Shown here piece by piece: positions 32,535 to 44,505 of a stretch of 64,000 bases of DNA. How positions within the stretch are numbered: position 1 is the stretch's first letter; each line of letters opens with the position of its first letter. Under the pieces are notes generated by a model. It did no database searches and was not told where the DNA came from. It worked only from the letters and a program-made list of their open reading frames with translations. The stretch covers positions 5,448,289-5,512,288 of the forward strand of contig CM039122.1 of NCBI GenBank assembly GCA_022036555.1, given 5' to 3'. Made by a program: the position numbers and the translations under genes. The stretch comes from Microstegium vimineum (Eukaryota > Streptophyta > Magnoliopsida > Poales > Poaceae).

Positions 32535-35099
32535 CTAACATATGTCAATTTTTGACCACTGATTGCTGGCCCTAAGCCAGCAGGCCTGAGGCGTCCGCAG
32601 CCTCAGCCTCCCCTTCTGGATCGCACCTGTCCTCTGTAGCTTGGCCCCTTCTTCGATGAGCACCTTGATGGCTTCCATTGTAGTGCTTTTCACAGGCCTG
32701 ATGAAGTGCTGTAAATAGAATTCATCATCAGTGACTTTCGGATTGCTAGGTTCGCCATACAATTCTCCTAACTTCTTGACTAAAAGGTCCTGGGCCACTT
32801 GAATGGCATCTTTGCCTTCATTTGCTTTTGCCTTTTTGGCTAATCTACTGCTTTGTCTCTAGTTGGAGCCAGGTGAGGAGTTGGACAGTAGATTTTGAGC
32901 TGGGACAATATTGGCTTGGAGGGTTGCTGTGGTATTGGTGTTGAAGTCACCTAGCAACGATTATGTGATAGGACGCGAGATTGATTCAATAAAAGTATCT
33001 ATTGGCGGGGTGGTATCTTGTGGTTGGTTGTCATTTACTTGCAGTGACTGTTGTACAGGGATAGCAACAACCATTGGTGTGGTAATCGGAACTGGGTTGG
33101 GTTGTGGATTTGTGTCTTCCTGTGTTATACTATACTGGGCCGGTGTCTGTTGATCTGCTACATTGGTATCTAGTGACTGTTGTATCAGGGTGTCTACAAC
33201 CATTGTCTTGGCATTTGGGACTGGGTTGGGTTGTTGTACCATGTGTTCACTGGTTGGACTATCCTGCTGATCTAATACACTAACATCCACATAGCCTACG
33301 AGAGTGGGGCTTACGGGAGTGGGATTTTGAGTACGAACCAGGAGGCTTTGAAGCTGTTCTAGCATCATGCTAGAGCCTTGAGTGACGTCCTGGAGGTCCT
33401 TCTCGTTGTTTCCTGTTGTTGGTGTTGTAGTGTTGTGGATGATCGGGGGCTTGGTGATGGGTTGTTCCACCATCTGCGTTTCGTCCTCCCCCATGACAGT
33501 GTATTTGTCTGGCAAAGTATGGATGTTGGAAATAAAGGATCTATAGTCGAGGTTAATATCAGCACATTGAGGTTCAGTATGATAGTTACCCTTGATAAGG
33601 AGGATGTTGTCATCCAACTTGTTGATCTTTGGGGGCCTGAGTACTGTTGCTATTGGTTCAGCAAAAGACACTCTCTTCTGTTGCGTGTAGCCCTTGTTCT
33701 CCTTTGCCTTCCAGGCCATGCTAGGCATCCTACGGCTCTCCGTGTTGTGGGTGACCGAAGGCTTAATGATGGGTTGCTCCACCACCTGTACTTCGTCCTC
33801 CGCCGTAACCGTGTATTGATCTGACAAAGTATGAAAGTTGGAACTAAAGGACCTATAAGCGGGGTTAGTACATTGAAGCTCATTATGACACTTACCCTTG
33901 ATAAGGAGGATGTTATCATCCGGCTTGTTGGTCTTTGGGGGCCCGAGTTCTGTTGCTATTGGGACAACAAACGACACTCTCTTTTGCTTCTTGGAGCCCT
34001 TGTTCTCCTTTGGCTTCCAAGCCATGCTTGGTGCCTTCTGAGGTTCAGACGTCCTTCGGCTCCCCTGTTGACGCTCGCCTTCAGTGTCTAGAGCGCCATA
34101 GCTCCAGATGAACTCCCTTCGAGCCTTGCGGTTTGGAGGCCCACCGACCCTGCCACGTTCCTGCAGGAAAGAGAGGTCCTCAACTACCTCCAGGTGGTTA
34201 CGCAGGGTGTAGACGTGTCCACGCTTGAGGTCCGCCGGCTCGTCGTGGTGCGGATGCTCCCTGTCCGGCTCAGTGACTGTGAGCGAGACCTTCGTGGGGA
34301 TGTCGCATGGGTCGGCGCACCATGCCCAGAGGTCGAAAGATCTAGTGCGCTGACGACGACGGGTTTTCTCCTCCAGGTAGTGGACTGCGCAGCTCTTGCC
34401 CAGTGCCTTGGCGGCCACCTCCTCTGCCCAAAAATGCACTGGGATGCCTTCGATGCGCACCTTGACACGAAACTCCCAGTAGGTGTTGTTGGCGTAGCGA
34501 CGCTCGCTCCAGGCCGCGAACTGAAAGCGTCGGCCATTGTCCGGGAGGACACCCACCTCCACCACGCGTTGTCTGTCCCTTGGATTGTTGAAGATCACCA
34601 GGTACTGCTCGGGGAAGTGTTTGAGCACCTGGAAGTCGTCGTGGTGGATGTCGAGCTGGTTGCGCAGAGCTTCACCGAGGTGCTGTGGCTCCGTATCGTG
34701 GCTGCTGCCGTTGAGCCAGCAGACCGCCGCTCTGCCAATGAGCTCATCCCAGCGCCTTCGGATGTCCCCCGTGGCCGACACGGCACAGGAGCCCAGTGCC
34801 GGCCTAGCCCGTGGATCACCGAGGTACCTGGGCATCTCCATGCCTTCTCTTCCACAAACCACCTCCGCGTAGGAGCGGTGGTCAGTATTTGGTGAAGTGC
34901 GGACGTCGTTGGACTGTTGAGTGGTGGTGTCCTGCCGTTGCTTCTGGTGGCTTGCTGTTTTATAATGTCTTGGCCGGGGGTAGGGGATGCAATCCACTGC
35001 CCTGTGTCCCGAGAGGTAGCACCTCCAGCACCTAGGTGGCCGATGGCATGAACGAGCGAGGTGGTTTGGGGAAAAACAATTATAGCACCTGCCCTCCAT
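32535..35099 (-). pseudogene. LINE ORF1 (nucleic-acid-binding), with internal duplication and two stops
   Basis: The frame from 35099 encodes CYNCFSPNHLARSC and CWRCYLSGHRAVDC, two CCHC knuckles, then a DUF4283-like RNA-binding region (residues ~120-240) and a long Gln/Thr/Pro-rich tail. In-frame stops TAA 32961-32963 and TAG 32859-32861 cut off the last ~140 codons, which still read as ORF1 C-terminus (VAQDLLVKKLGELYG). A ~101-residue unit starting PSMAWKPKENKG is repeated in tandem as PSMAWKAKENKG (see 33430-34035). ORF1 proteins coat LINE RNA in the RNP. Confidence 0.85.
33430..34035 (-). repeat. ~303-bp in-frame tandem duplication inside LINE ORF1
   Basis: Two units start at about 34030 and 33727 (reading leftward). 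Both contain KRVSF, PIAT, DDNILLIKG and the SF.SN.HTL words in the same order and frame. The DNA copies are diverged, so the duplication is older than the inactivation. Confidence 0.8.
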
Positions 35100-35346
35100 T
35101 TTTTCCCTGAAAAATGTAGTTCCAGAAGGCCTGTCTCCTGGTCGATGCGAGCTTTGAATGGTTCTTTCCCCGGATTCCGCTTATAAGGAAGAGCGAGAGC
35201 GGGTCGGGGGGCTCGGGCTCTCCCATCTGTTGGTAGTTCACCCTAGCTCATCTTTTGAGAGGAATAGTTTGAGGAGTAACGTTTCGACGAACCAATTGCT
35301 CCACCGGCACAAAGCTGTGTCGTCGTTGAGGCTTCCTTGGCTTTTT

Positions 35347-36830
35347 GGCTCCACCTCGTGTATGCATGTGGGAGGGGGAGAACTAGGCGTCCTCATAAAG
35401 CGCCTGCTGTGCAGAACGCAATGGCCAGCAGCAACCCGTGGCCTGACAAAATTTGAAAGGCCAAAATACGGGAAAAACCGGCGCTGTTTGCATACCGGTG
35501 TTTACTCATTTTTGAGAGTATATAATATATAATTATGTTTTCGTACTAGTTATCTCCTGTCCTGTTTTCATCTCATTCATCAGCTCCATCCCCCCCCCCC
35601 AACCCCCCCCCCCCCCCCCCGATTCCATCCTTACCTTGCCGAGTTTTGCTCTCTCTTGTCAGTCATCATCGTTTCCACACCTTATACTTCTTAGATATAT
35701 TAGATGAGAGTTGATAGCCATGTCAGATGCCACCCTCGTCCTCTTGTATTCTGATCAGTGGCTAAGTCAAAACAGGCTAGCTTACGTGCAATTGCCAATT
35801 GATGGATGGTTGGAACAAACTGAATCATACCAGAATTTGGAATAGAAGCACATGATTGCCGATTGATGGATGGTTGGTTAGAGGAAACAAACAGAATCAT
35901 GTATCAGAATAGCAGCAGGAACTCCTCCACATTTGATCTAGCAGAAATAATATTCTTTTCAATTGGAGAAGTCCATTGATAAATGTGAACCTTGGTTACT
36001 CAGTTGAGAGGAAGCAAACTAAATCGCGTATCAGCACATGTGCAGCAACTCCACCACAATTGCTCTAGCAGCAACAATATTCTTTTCAATTGGAGAAGTC
36101 CGTTTTTAAATGTGAACCTAGTGACGTGGATGCTTCAGTGTTGTTTGGTGTAGATGTAGACGAAAACGAGATAAAAAATGGTTTGAACCGATTCCTTCCT
36201 TGGAATGCAAAAAGGACTGAACAAGCGCACAACCGTTCAGTCTATCACGATTTTAGTTCTCATCTACTCGTGTCATACTCAGTGATCACGATTTTAGTTT
36301 CTCATCTTTGGGAACAATCTTGTACACTAGTTGAGAGGAAACAAACTGAATCGCGTATCAGAATAGCAGCACATATGCAGGAACTGTACCACAATTGCTC
36401 TAACGGAAACAATATTCTTTCAATTGGAGAAGTCCGTTGATAAATATGTGATGCGAAATTTGCTTCGGTTTTGTTTGGTGTAGATATAGACAAGAGAATA
36501 AGATATAAATGGCATGAGCCAAATTCTTGTACAACTACAAAAAAAAAATACAGAACAAACAATTGGCGTGTAGAAGCCCATGGGTCAGCTAGCGATCTTG
36601 TATTCTCATCTTTGGTTAGAATTTCTCATCTTTGGAAATAACAAGGCATCATTGGCTTCCAAATGAGAACTAAAAGTTTGCGTGCTAGATGAACTACAAG
36701 ATTCAATTCTTAAACAATTGCTCTAGCAGAAACAATATTCTTTTCAATTGGAGAAGTCCGTTGATAAATGTAAACAATATTCCTTCCGGATCACAAGGAC
36801 CGACCGGACGACAACTGAATCGGGATCGGG
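35347..36830. repeat. Unit B flank: duplicated block plus ~110-bp units
   Basis: 35349-35480 matches unit A 9925-10085. Copies of the CAGCACATATGCAG / AATTGCTCTAGC unit lie near 35880, 36015, 36340 and 36715. A poly-C tract is at 35590-35620. No gene recognised. Confidence 0.7.
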
Positions 36831-36831
36831 G

Positions 36832-37340
36832 GCAAGTGGTACCTTGGAGCTTGCACAGGGTCTTCCGGATCTTGGTGAAGCAGCCATGTTTGAGTGTGAC
36901 GACCAGCGTGGACACCTGCATGACGCACTATAAATTACTCTGTCGTTTTTTTTTTTGACATGAGGAACTTCCTCATTTCCATTACTCATAAAACTCTTTC
37001 CTGCTTAAATACAAAGATACGCAAGTCTTTTGCGTATTCGAGAAAAAAAATTTAATAGAAAGAGAAGACAGACAACAGAGTTCAACACAGCCAGACCAGC
37101 TTACAACTACGCTTGAAACTGATAGACCAGAGTGAGGTAGAAACAGCCTCAACATAGACAAATTACTCTGTCGATGCATAGCCAAACAAGCCAAAATCAC
37201 TGGAAACACGGGCGATCATCACAGTATGTAGATAAAACACAGGCGGAGACGTTCAACAACCAGCTGAATTGCTGAAACGCAGAGATCACAGATCAGAGAT
37301 AGAGAAGAAGGCAGCACGTGTACCTTCTCTGCCATGGTGC
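36832..37340 (-). pseudogene. HIPP-like pseudogene: exons 1 and 2 only (unit B)
   Basis: Exon 1 (MAEK, ~37325-37336) and exon 2 (VSTLVVTLKHGCFTKI..., ~36848-36920) match the intact gene at 10933-11683, including splice-site context and the start of intron 2. Exon 3, which carries the C-terminal part of the HMA fold and the CaaX box, is gone; intron 2 runs directly into dispersed-repeat DNA near 36785. A 214-bp retroposon lies in intron 1. Confidence 0.8.
36946..37159 (-). mobile_element. Short retroposon (SINE or LINE 3' end), 214 bp
   Basis: A T-run begins at 36946 (the A-tail of a minus-strand element). The insert is flanked by the 14-bp duplication AAATTACTCTGTCG at 36932-36945 and 37160-37173. 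Its minus strand contains CTCGAATACGCAAAAGAC before the tail. No tRNA-like promoter boxes are obvious, which favours a 5'-truncated LINE. Confidence 0.8.
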
Positions 37341-37389
37341 GCTCTTCCTGGAGAATGTTGTTCTGCTCACCATTTACGTCAAAATGTGC

Positions 37390-37910
37390 ATCAGCGTGTA
37401 GCGTGCTAGCTAGCTAACTCAGCTCAGTTAGCCAGAGCCCAGAGATCCATTGTTCTCATTGCGGTGAACGGCCCATTATTACCTTCGTTTTTTAGCACCA
37501 CCTCGTGCATGGATGTCCTCATGAAGCGCCTGCTGCGAAGAACGCAATGGTGAGCAGCCTGTGGCCTGATGAAATTTGAAACGCCAAAATAGGCGAAGAC
37601 CGGCGGTGTTTGTATACCGGTTTGACCTGTTCTAAAGATCTGTTTTCGTACTAGTTTTCTTCTGTTTTGATTCTCATTCGTCACTAGTCCCTTGATAAAT
37701 GTGAACCTTGGTTACTTTGTTGAGAGGAAACAAACTGAATCGCGCGCGTATATGAATAGCAGTACATATGCAGAACTCCACCACAATTGCTCTAGCAAGA
37801 ATATTATTCTTTTCAATTCTAGACATACGCAAGAACAATATCATTTTTAATTGGAGAAGTCCGTTGATAAATGTGAACCTGCTAGTAACACAGAAGCTTC
37901 AGTTTTGTGT
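37390..37910. repeat. Second copy in unit B of the flank block and ~110-bp unit
   Basis: 37395-37625 repeats the TAGCGTGCTAGCT, GGCCCATTA, CACCTCGTGCATG and AAGCGCCTGCTG words of 9790-10080. 37700-37910 holds one to two ~110-bp units. No coding family. Confidence 0.7.
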
Positions 37911-38734
37911 GGTGTAGATATATACAAAGACGAGATATAAATGACATGGCCCGATTCCTTCAAATGCAAAAATTACTAAACAAACTCACTTTCATGTTTG
38001 GAAATATATAGGACGCAGAATAATAGTGATTTGATATAAAAGTATGCGTGCTAGATGATATACAAGATGAATTTATCATTTACGATACGACTAAATCACC
38101 CTTCCATATGCACATTGCTCCATTCTAGTTCAGAACCAAAATAACAACTCAAAACACGAGAATCGGAAAATACCACTGAAAAAACTTCGTCACGTGAAAT
38201 ACCACCGAAAGATGCAAACGTTAACTGATATTAGCATTACGTCCCGTTCACAGTCAATTTTGGGGGTAACGGCCGTTATCTCCCACCCGCACGAGCATGT
38301 GTTGTGATGCACTCTTCTTCCTCCTCCGTCCATTTGCTGCCCCACGCTCGCCATCGCCTCAAAGCGCTGCCGTCCTCACAGTCCGCGAGCACACCAAACC
38401 GCACCACCATCCTCCACATGTAGTCTGCAAGGAGCCGGAGGTCGCTAGAGTCGAGGAATCACCTAGCATAGCAATTAAGGATGTAATGCGTTGGCCCGGA
38501 GAGTCAACCGCACGGAAGCCGAACGCGAAGACTACACCAGATGGGTTCATGATGGTGGCGATGCGCGCGGTGGCTTTGCATTGGTGCGCAGATGGAGGAG
38601 GCGAAGAGAAGCACGAAGCGCAAGGACAAGGAGCAGCCAGTGGCCCAGTACACGTTCGCGGCGTCGCGGCCGAGGTCAAAGTTGCACACGACGTGACAGA
38701 CCGGTAACGCAGCTGCGGTGGTCGAGCACTCGTA

Positions 38735-38925
38735 CTGGCACAAGTGCGTGGTAGCCCGTTGCCGGAGCCGGTCCCAAAAAAAACATGACGACGCGCGTGG
38801 TAGCCCGGAGCCGGAGCCGGAGCCGTAGCCGCAGCACAAACGCACAACCGAGCAAGGGCCGGCAGCCCACAGGACGGATTTTGGCAGCACTGCGCACTTC
38901 TGGTAGCAGGCACCGATGACAGAAT
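38735..38925 (-). pseudogene. HIPP-like exon 3 relic (unit B)
   Basis: Counterpart of the relic at 13285-13510: GTAGCCCGGAGCCGG, GTAGCCGCAGCACAA and GGACGGATTTTGGCAGCACTGC, running into GGCACCGATGACAGAATC. Frames are broken. The upstream 38300-38730 is GC-rich with no recognisable domain. Confidence 0.65.
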
Positions 38926-39913
38926 CTGATCAACACAGCAAACATAGTACTGCTCCCCAAAAAACAGGATGCTTCCAACCTAACCGACTATAGGCCAATA
39001 AGTCTCATTAATAGTGTGGTGAAAATAATTACGAAAATACTAGCAAATAGATTGGCACCACATATGAACTCTTTGGTTTCCAACGCACAGAATGCTTTCA
39101 TCAAAAAGCGATGTATACATGATAATTTTATCTATGTACAAAGGGTGATCCAAGCTTTACATAAGAAAAAGAAGCCGGCCCTCTTCATTAAACTAGACAT
39201 ATCTAAGGCTTTCGACTCAATTGGTTGGAGCTTTCTATTGGAAGTCCCGGACAACTTGGGATTCAGCACAAGGTGGAGAGACTGGATCTCGGTTTTGCTT
39301 GGAACGTCATCATCAAGAATTTTGATCAATGGACAACCGAGTGAGGAGATCAAACACTGGAGGGGCCTAAGGCAGGGGGACCCTTTATCACCTCTATTGT
39401 TCATCCTCGCGATTGATCCGTTGCAACGCATTATTGAAGTAGCGGCACAAAGAGGCATTCTAAACCCAGTCCTACCAAAATCGGCCAACCTACTGTGTTC
39501 ACTCTACGCGGATGATGCCGCAATTTTTGCCTCTCCAAACAATACGGAAATCGAGCATCTTCTAAAAATCTTAAATTTCTTCGGGGACTGCTCGGGCCTC
39601 AAGATAAACATCGCCAAAACAGAAATCTTCCCCATTAGGCTACAGAACACCTTGGTCTCCTAGCTGCTCCAAAACTTCCTCGGAAAAACCTGTAATTTCC
39701 CCGGAAAATATCTCGGGCTCCCTCTCCATGTCAGGAAGCTTCGCAAAGTTGAGGTACAACCACTGATCGATAAAATTGGAGCGAGGCTACCAGGATGGAA
39801 AGGTCGGTTCCTGTCCTCGGCTGGGAGGGAGACTCTGGTTAAAACTGTCTCGTCAAGTCAGTCAATCTACCATATGACAGCCTTCCCGGAACAAAAATGG
39901 CTTATTAAAAAAA

Positions 39914-40937
39914 GGGTTAAGTATACTTTTCAACCTTCAACTTGCACACAAGTTTAATTTTCAACCTTCAACTATGAAACTGGGTAAAATACACCCTCCA
40001 ACTATCGAAACCGGACAAATTTGACCCTCGACTGATTTAAAAAGCGGGTTTTTATTTTTGAGAGGCGTTAAAATTTTATATTATATTTTTTGAGGATCTT
40101 AACATTCTCAAATGAAAAAACTCAAAACTACAAAGTTGTATATCCCATTGAGAGCTACAACTTTGGTATAAAAATTATTTTCATTTAACTCAATACGAAA
40201 TATATATTATTTTTTAAATATGACCAGCGCTAGAACATGATTATTACTGTGCTGAAATTTTATATTATTTTTAGAGCATCTTAATGTTCTCAAATAAAAA
40301 ATATTAAAACTATAAAGTTGTAGATATTTTTGAGATCTATAATTTTCATATAAAACTTATCTTCATCCGACATCTTATTGAAGACTTATAACTTTTTAAA
40401 ATGTTGAGTCTTGTCATGACTCAATATTATTTTATGGTGTGATAAGACTCACTTTTAAAAATCATAACTCTTTGATACAACTTCAGATTAAGATAACTTT
40501 TATATAAAATTATAGATCTCCATAATATCTATAACTTTATAGTTTTAATGTTTTTCATTTAAAAAGGTTAAGATGTTTGAAAAATAATATAAAATTTCAG
40601 CACCGTAATAATCGCGTTCTATCGTTTGTCGTATTTAAAAAATAATATATCTTTTGTATTGAGCCAAATGAAAATAATTTTTATACCAAAGTTGTAGCTT
40701 TCAATGAGATATACAACTTTGTAGTTTTGAGTTTTTTCATTTGAAAATGTTAATATTCTCAAAACAATAATATAAAATTTTGGCGTCTCTCAAAAATAGA
40801 AAACCGCTTTTGAAACCATCCGAGGGCTAAATTTGTCCGGTTTTGACAGTTGGAGGGTATATTTTACCCGGTTTTGTAGTTGAAGGTTGAAAATCGAACT
40901 TGTGTGCAAGTTGGAGGTTGAAAAGTGTACTTCACCC
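39914..40937. mobile_element. Mutator-like foldback element, 1,024 bp
   Basis: The terminus GGGTTAAGTATACTTTTCAA is mirrored by TTGAAAAGTGTACTTCACCC, and complementarity continues through most of both arms (for example AAACTACAAAGTTGTATAT with ATACAACTTTGTAGTTTT). The flanking duplication is the 9-bp TTAAAAAAA at 39905-39913 and 40938-40946, the Mutator-superfamily length. No transposase. The A-rich target makes the 9-bp count slightly soft. Confidence 0.85.
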
Positions 40938-42209
40938 TTAAAAAAATTGATTGCCTACGAAGAAGTTTTCTTTGGAAAGGTGAAACACCAGATAAAGTTC
41001 TTGGAGGGCCATTCGATCATCAATTGGCGAACAACATGTCTGCCCAAGGTGAAAGGTGGACTCGGGATCCTTGACCTTGAGAGATTTTCACGGGCCCTAC
41101 GCCTTCGCTGGTTGTGGTTCCAATGGAGCCAAAAAGAAAGAGCATGGAATAAGTTAGAGCTCCCATGCGACAATAACGACAGGGCTCTCTTCGCTGCTTC
41201 TACGGTGGTAACAATAGGAGATGGAAAAACGGCTAAATTCTGGATTTCAGCTTGGGCACATGGTAGAACCCTTAAGAGTTTGGCACCAAATTTATTCAAG
41301 AAGGCAAAAAGAAAAAACATAACAGTACTAAAGGCTCTCCAAGGAAACAAGTGGATTTCACATATTCTCCCCCTCCTGGAACCATGTGAATTTCAAGAAT
41401 ACGTCTCAATTTGGGAGATCGTGCAACAGACACAGTTAACTACGGACAGGGAAGATAGCATAGCTTGGCGATGGACACCTGACGCAGAATATACAACCAA
41501 AAGCGCCTACCATATCCAATTTGAAGGGACCTTCAGTAAACTCAAGATTATGCCGATCTGGAAAGCTATGGCGGAACATAAATGTAGATTCTTCGTCTGG
41601 ACTCTACTTCACAAGAAGATTCTCACGGCTAACAACTTGATGAAGCGTCATTGGCCAAATGACCCTATTTATAAACTATGCGGAAACAGTCCTGAGACTC
41701 CCACACATCTGTGTAAGGACTGCGATTTCGCCAATCAAGTTTGGTCAAGTTTAAAGTCTTGGTTCGGCCTAACAAGCATCAACACAATAGGACCAACTGG
41801 ATCTCTACACAAATATTGGCGTAAATGTAGGGCGAGGATAGAGAGCGCAAAAAAGAAGGTTTGATGGAATCATGATTTACTTTTAGTGGAATCTTTGGAA
41901 AGAAAGAAATAGGAGGACCTTTCAAAACAAGAACCCGCAACCAAGGGAAGTGGCGTATCTATGCAAAGAAGAGTTTGATCAATATCAGTTGGCCATAAAA
42001 CCCAATGTTAGAGACAGTCAGTAGTAGCACTAGCTCTTTTCTTTTTCTCTGGGAGTTTTTGTTTAGGGGTTTTTTGTTGTCTCAGTGGTTCCTCGGTGCG
42101 GTCTGCCTTCTTCAGGTAGTAGTCAGTGAGTTTTCTGTTTTGTGTTTTGTAATCTGTTAAGTTCTGTTATTTTTTTTTCTCCCGTCTAATAAAAATCCGA
42201 CAAAAGCTT

Positions 42210-43550
42210 TGTCAGTGTTTCGACCCAGGGGGTCGATCACCAACTAGTAAATTTGTATATTGCGTGCTCCCTCTCCCAGATGTGATGCAAGAAGAACACA
42301 AAGTTTATCTTGGTTCGGGCAAAGAAGGCCCTACGTCCAGCAAGAGGAGGGGGTACTGTATTATCTTACACCGAAGTGCTCGTATAGGGGGGCAGTACAA
42401 GCTGGTTTACACGGAGGTGCTCAGAGCGAGCCGAGGCCTAGAACTAGCAGGGCTACTCTAGGTGAATTGGTTGATTGCTTGAGATGTTGATTAGGCAAGT
42501 GAGTGGTTGGTGTTGTGTTTGGTTCTAGTGAGAGTTCGTATAGGAATGTGAGTGGGGTCGATCATTGACCTCTTGGTCCTCGTGTTCTTCTCCTGTTCTT
42601 GTTCTCTCTCAACCAGTCCCCCTTTCTACTATCCCAGCGTCCCCTTTTATAGGCCAAGGGGAGGCTTAGGAGTACAGGGGCCTAGTACGTATCGATATGG
42701 GAGGCGTGTTCGTGCGCCATGTCTGTGACGAGACGTCGATCGCTGTAGCGGCATGCTCCTCCTGTACTTCTGATGTTCCGAGGCATGGTGATGGCGGATT
42801 GGTCGTCGCCGGACGGCATGGCGTGAAACCTGCGAACTCCACAGTTGAAGCGGGATGGGTCGGACGGGCCCATGCCGTAACAGTTGGGGATGAGGGTCGA
42901 GCCCCGGGTCGAGGGGTATCGAGGCCTGCGTGACCCTGACACATTCCTGAGAACGTGGTCGAGGGCTGCCTCGCCCAAAATTCGAGGGGGTGCTCCGTAC
43001 TCGAGGCGTGGCTGCAGTAGTTGTACGGTTGACGGGTAATCCGGGTATGGGTGATGACTTGACGGATTTGACCGAGGTAGTGAGCGCCCATGGCGTTAGG
43101 CGGGGACTGACCCCAGCATAGGATTCCCTTTATCCCATATCGGGAGCAGGTGAGCTGATCGAGCCTCTTGTTCGGGGGTCGTTCGTTCGACCCCCTGTCC
43201 GTCACTTCGGGGGGTTGGAGTCGAGGGGGATTCGATCGACCTCTCTCCGTCATCTGAGTGGTCGAGGTTGGGGGGCGCTCGTTCGATCCCCCTTTCAGTC
43301 GGTCGACGGGTCGCGGCAGAGGGTCGTTCGTTCGACCCTTTCTCCGTCATTCAGGGGATCGAGGTCGAAGGTCACTCCACCTACCATCCCTCTCGTAATG
43401 GGCTGGCCCATGGCCTGCCCTTTCTGTCAGCGGGGTAGGCCTTCGCCTATCGGGCCTTCCTCCATTGCTTGGCCGGCTGTCGGATTTCGTCTGAATGTTT
43501 AGACATTAGATTATCACAGGTTAGGGTACCCCTTACCTTTGTACCCGACA
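42210..43550. mobile_element. Solo LTR, 1,341 bp
   Basis: Begins TGTCAGTGTTTCGACC, ends GTACCCGACA (TGTC...GACA), with the 5-bp duplication AGCTT at 42205-42209 and 43551-43555. The interior is rich in GGTCGAGG / TTCGACCC words and lacks coding domains. It splits the LINE tail; joining the flanks restores the LINE 3' end. Confidence 0.93.
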
Positions 43551-43759
43551 AGCTTTTTACCGCTCTTCGAAAAAAACATAATCCTTCATGTATAGGAGTG
43601 TATATACGACAGTACAGGCTCTTACTGTACACAGCAATAGCTAATCAGCATGCACACCCAGTCAAATCAAGTCAACGCATGAGGACAGTATGTATATATT
43701 CCTAGCTCTTCTTATTTATAATTAAGAAGCTGTTACACGAGATGGCTGGCCTGGCTTCT

Positions 43760-43940
43760 AGCTAGTGTTTGCTGGTGGCGGCCGGCCTGCAGCAACTCGA
43801 GCAATCGAGCATCCAGCACGCACCCATGTCTCCATCATATGGACTGGGTTGGTCCGTCACATCAGCAGGATCCCGTCAGTTCGGGGGCGACCATACTATA
43901 ATCCGGCCTGATGAAATAAACACACGTACGCGCCTAAATT
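43760..43940 (+). promoter_or_regulatory. Orphan germin-like distal upstream module (unit B)
   Basis: Counterpart of 13640-13800 (GCCGGCCTGCAGCA, GGTCCGTCACATCAGCAGG, GGATCCCGTCAGTTCGG). It is directly followed by the empty MITE site near 43960. Confidence 0.5.
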
Positions 43941-44505
43941 TTCTTTTGCTTCCGGATAGACTAGCTTAGCTAGTTTATGCTACTGCTTCATATAACTCCT
44001 ATTTGGTTATCCGCACACATCATACATAGTGAAAGACGAACTAAGTTTCAACTACAGGTGTCATACCTCTCACGGCTCCACATCTCTAGCGACGACTAAA
44101 CAAGAGAACTAGAGCTTCAACTAAACACAAAATCGCAATAGTGATGCAATTAATTTTTCGAAAGGACACCACAAGTTTTGCCAGTAATTTTGTTAGAAGA
44201 TCGACGAAATATAAAACAAGCACTGGTCCAGATTTTTTTTTATGGAAACCGGGGCAACAAACTCACATAACTATAGTGCAGCCGTTAATAATAAAATAAA
44301 TAACGGTATAAAATTTATTTCGATATAAGTTGTACAGTATCAAATTATTTACCCGGTGATATATGAATAAATACACACAAGAAAAAACAAACGAAACAGA
44401 TCAAATTTGTTGAGAAATGACTGACACGCCGGCAATTAATCTGCAGCCAGAGAATCTATACCAGCTGAATACACAAACACGTACAGAGAGCGGCCAATCA
44501 ATAAT

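Larger units (their letters stand above)
24475..35331 (-). mobile_element. Near full-length LINE (L1-type) with a nested LTR insertion
   Basis: The element reads right to left. A ~230-bp 5' UTR (35100-35331), ORF1 (35099-32535), a spacer, ORF2 (28299-24745) and a 3' UTR end with an A-tail (T-run at 24470-24477). The target duplication is CTTCCTTG(C/G)CTTTTT at 24460-24474 and 35332-35346, with one mismatch. The flanks join in unit A as continuous sequence near 9905-9925, confirming insertion after the segmental duplication. About 3.9 kb of LTR-like DNA splits the spacer between ORF1 and ORF2. A second copy of the family is at 38944-43577. Confidence 0.85.
38944..43577 (+). mobile_element. Second LINE copy (ORF2 part), 5' truncated and split by two insertions
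   Basis: Same family as 24475-35331, opposite strand. It starts within the reverse transcriptase (DYRPISLINSVVK) and has KLDISKAFDS, LRQGDPLSPLLF and YADDAAIF. TAG at 39661-39663 stands where the other copy has Gln (TVQQLLQ). It is interrupted at 39914-40937 by a foldback element, resumes with frameshifts (KGGLGILDLERF, CKLCG-type zinc region reading YKLCGNSPETPTHLC), and its 3' tail is split again by a solo LTR. The A-tail ends near 43577. The flanks (GATGACAGAATC / ATCAGCATGCACAC) are contiguous in unit A at 13520-13575. Confidence 0.88.

Noticed and set aside
34194..34895. 233-codon plus-strand frame
   Set aside because: Antisense of LINE ORF1, which has clear CCHC knuckles in the minus frame.
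38297..38978. Overlapping frames of 100-184 codons
   Set aside because: GC-rich stretch partly overlapping an HIPP exon 3 relic; no domain and no paralogue kept in frame.
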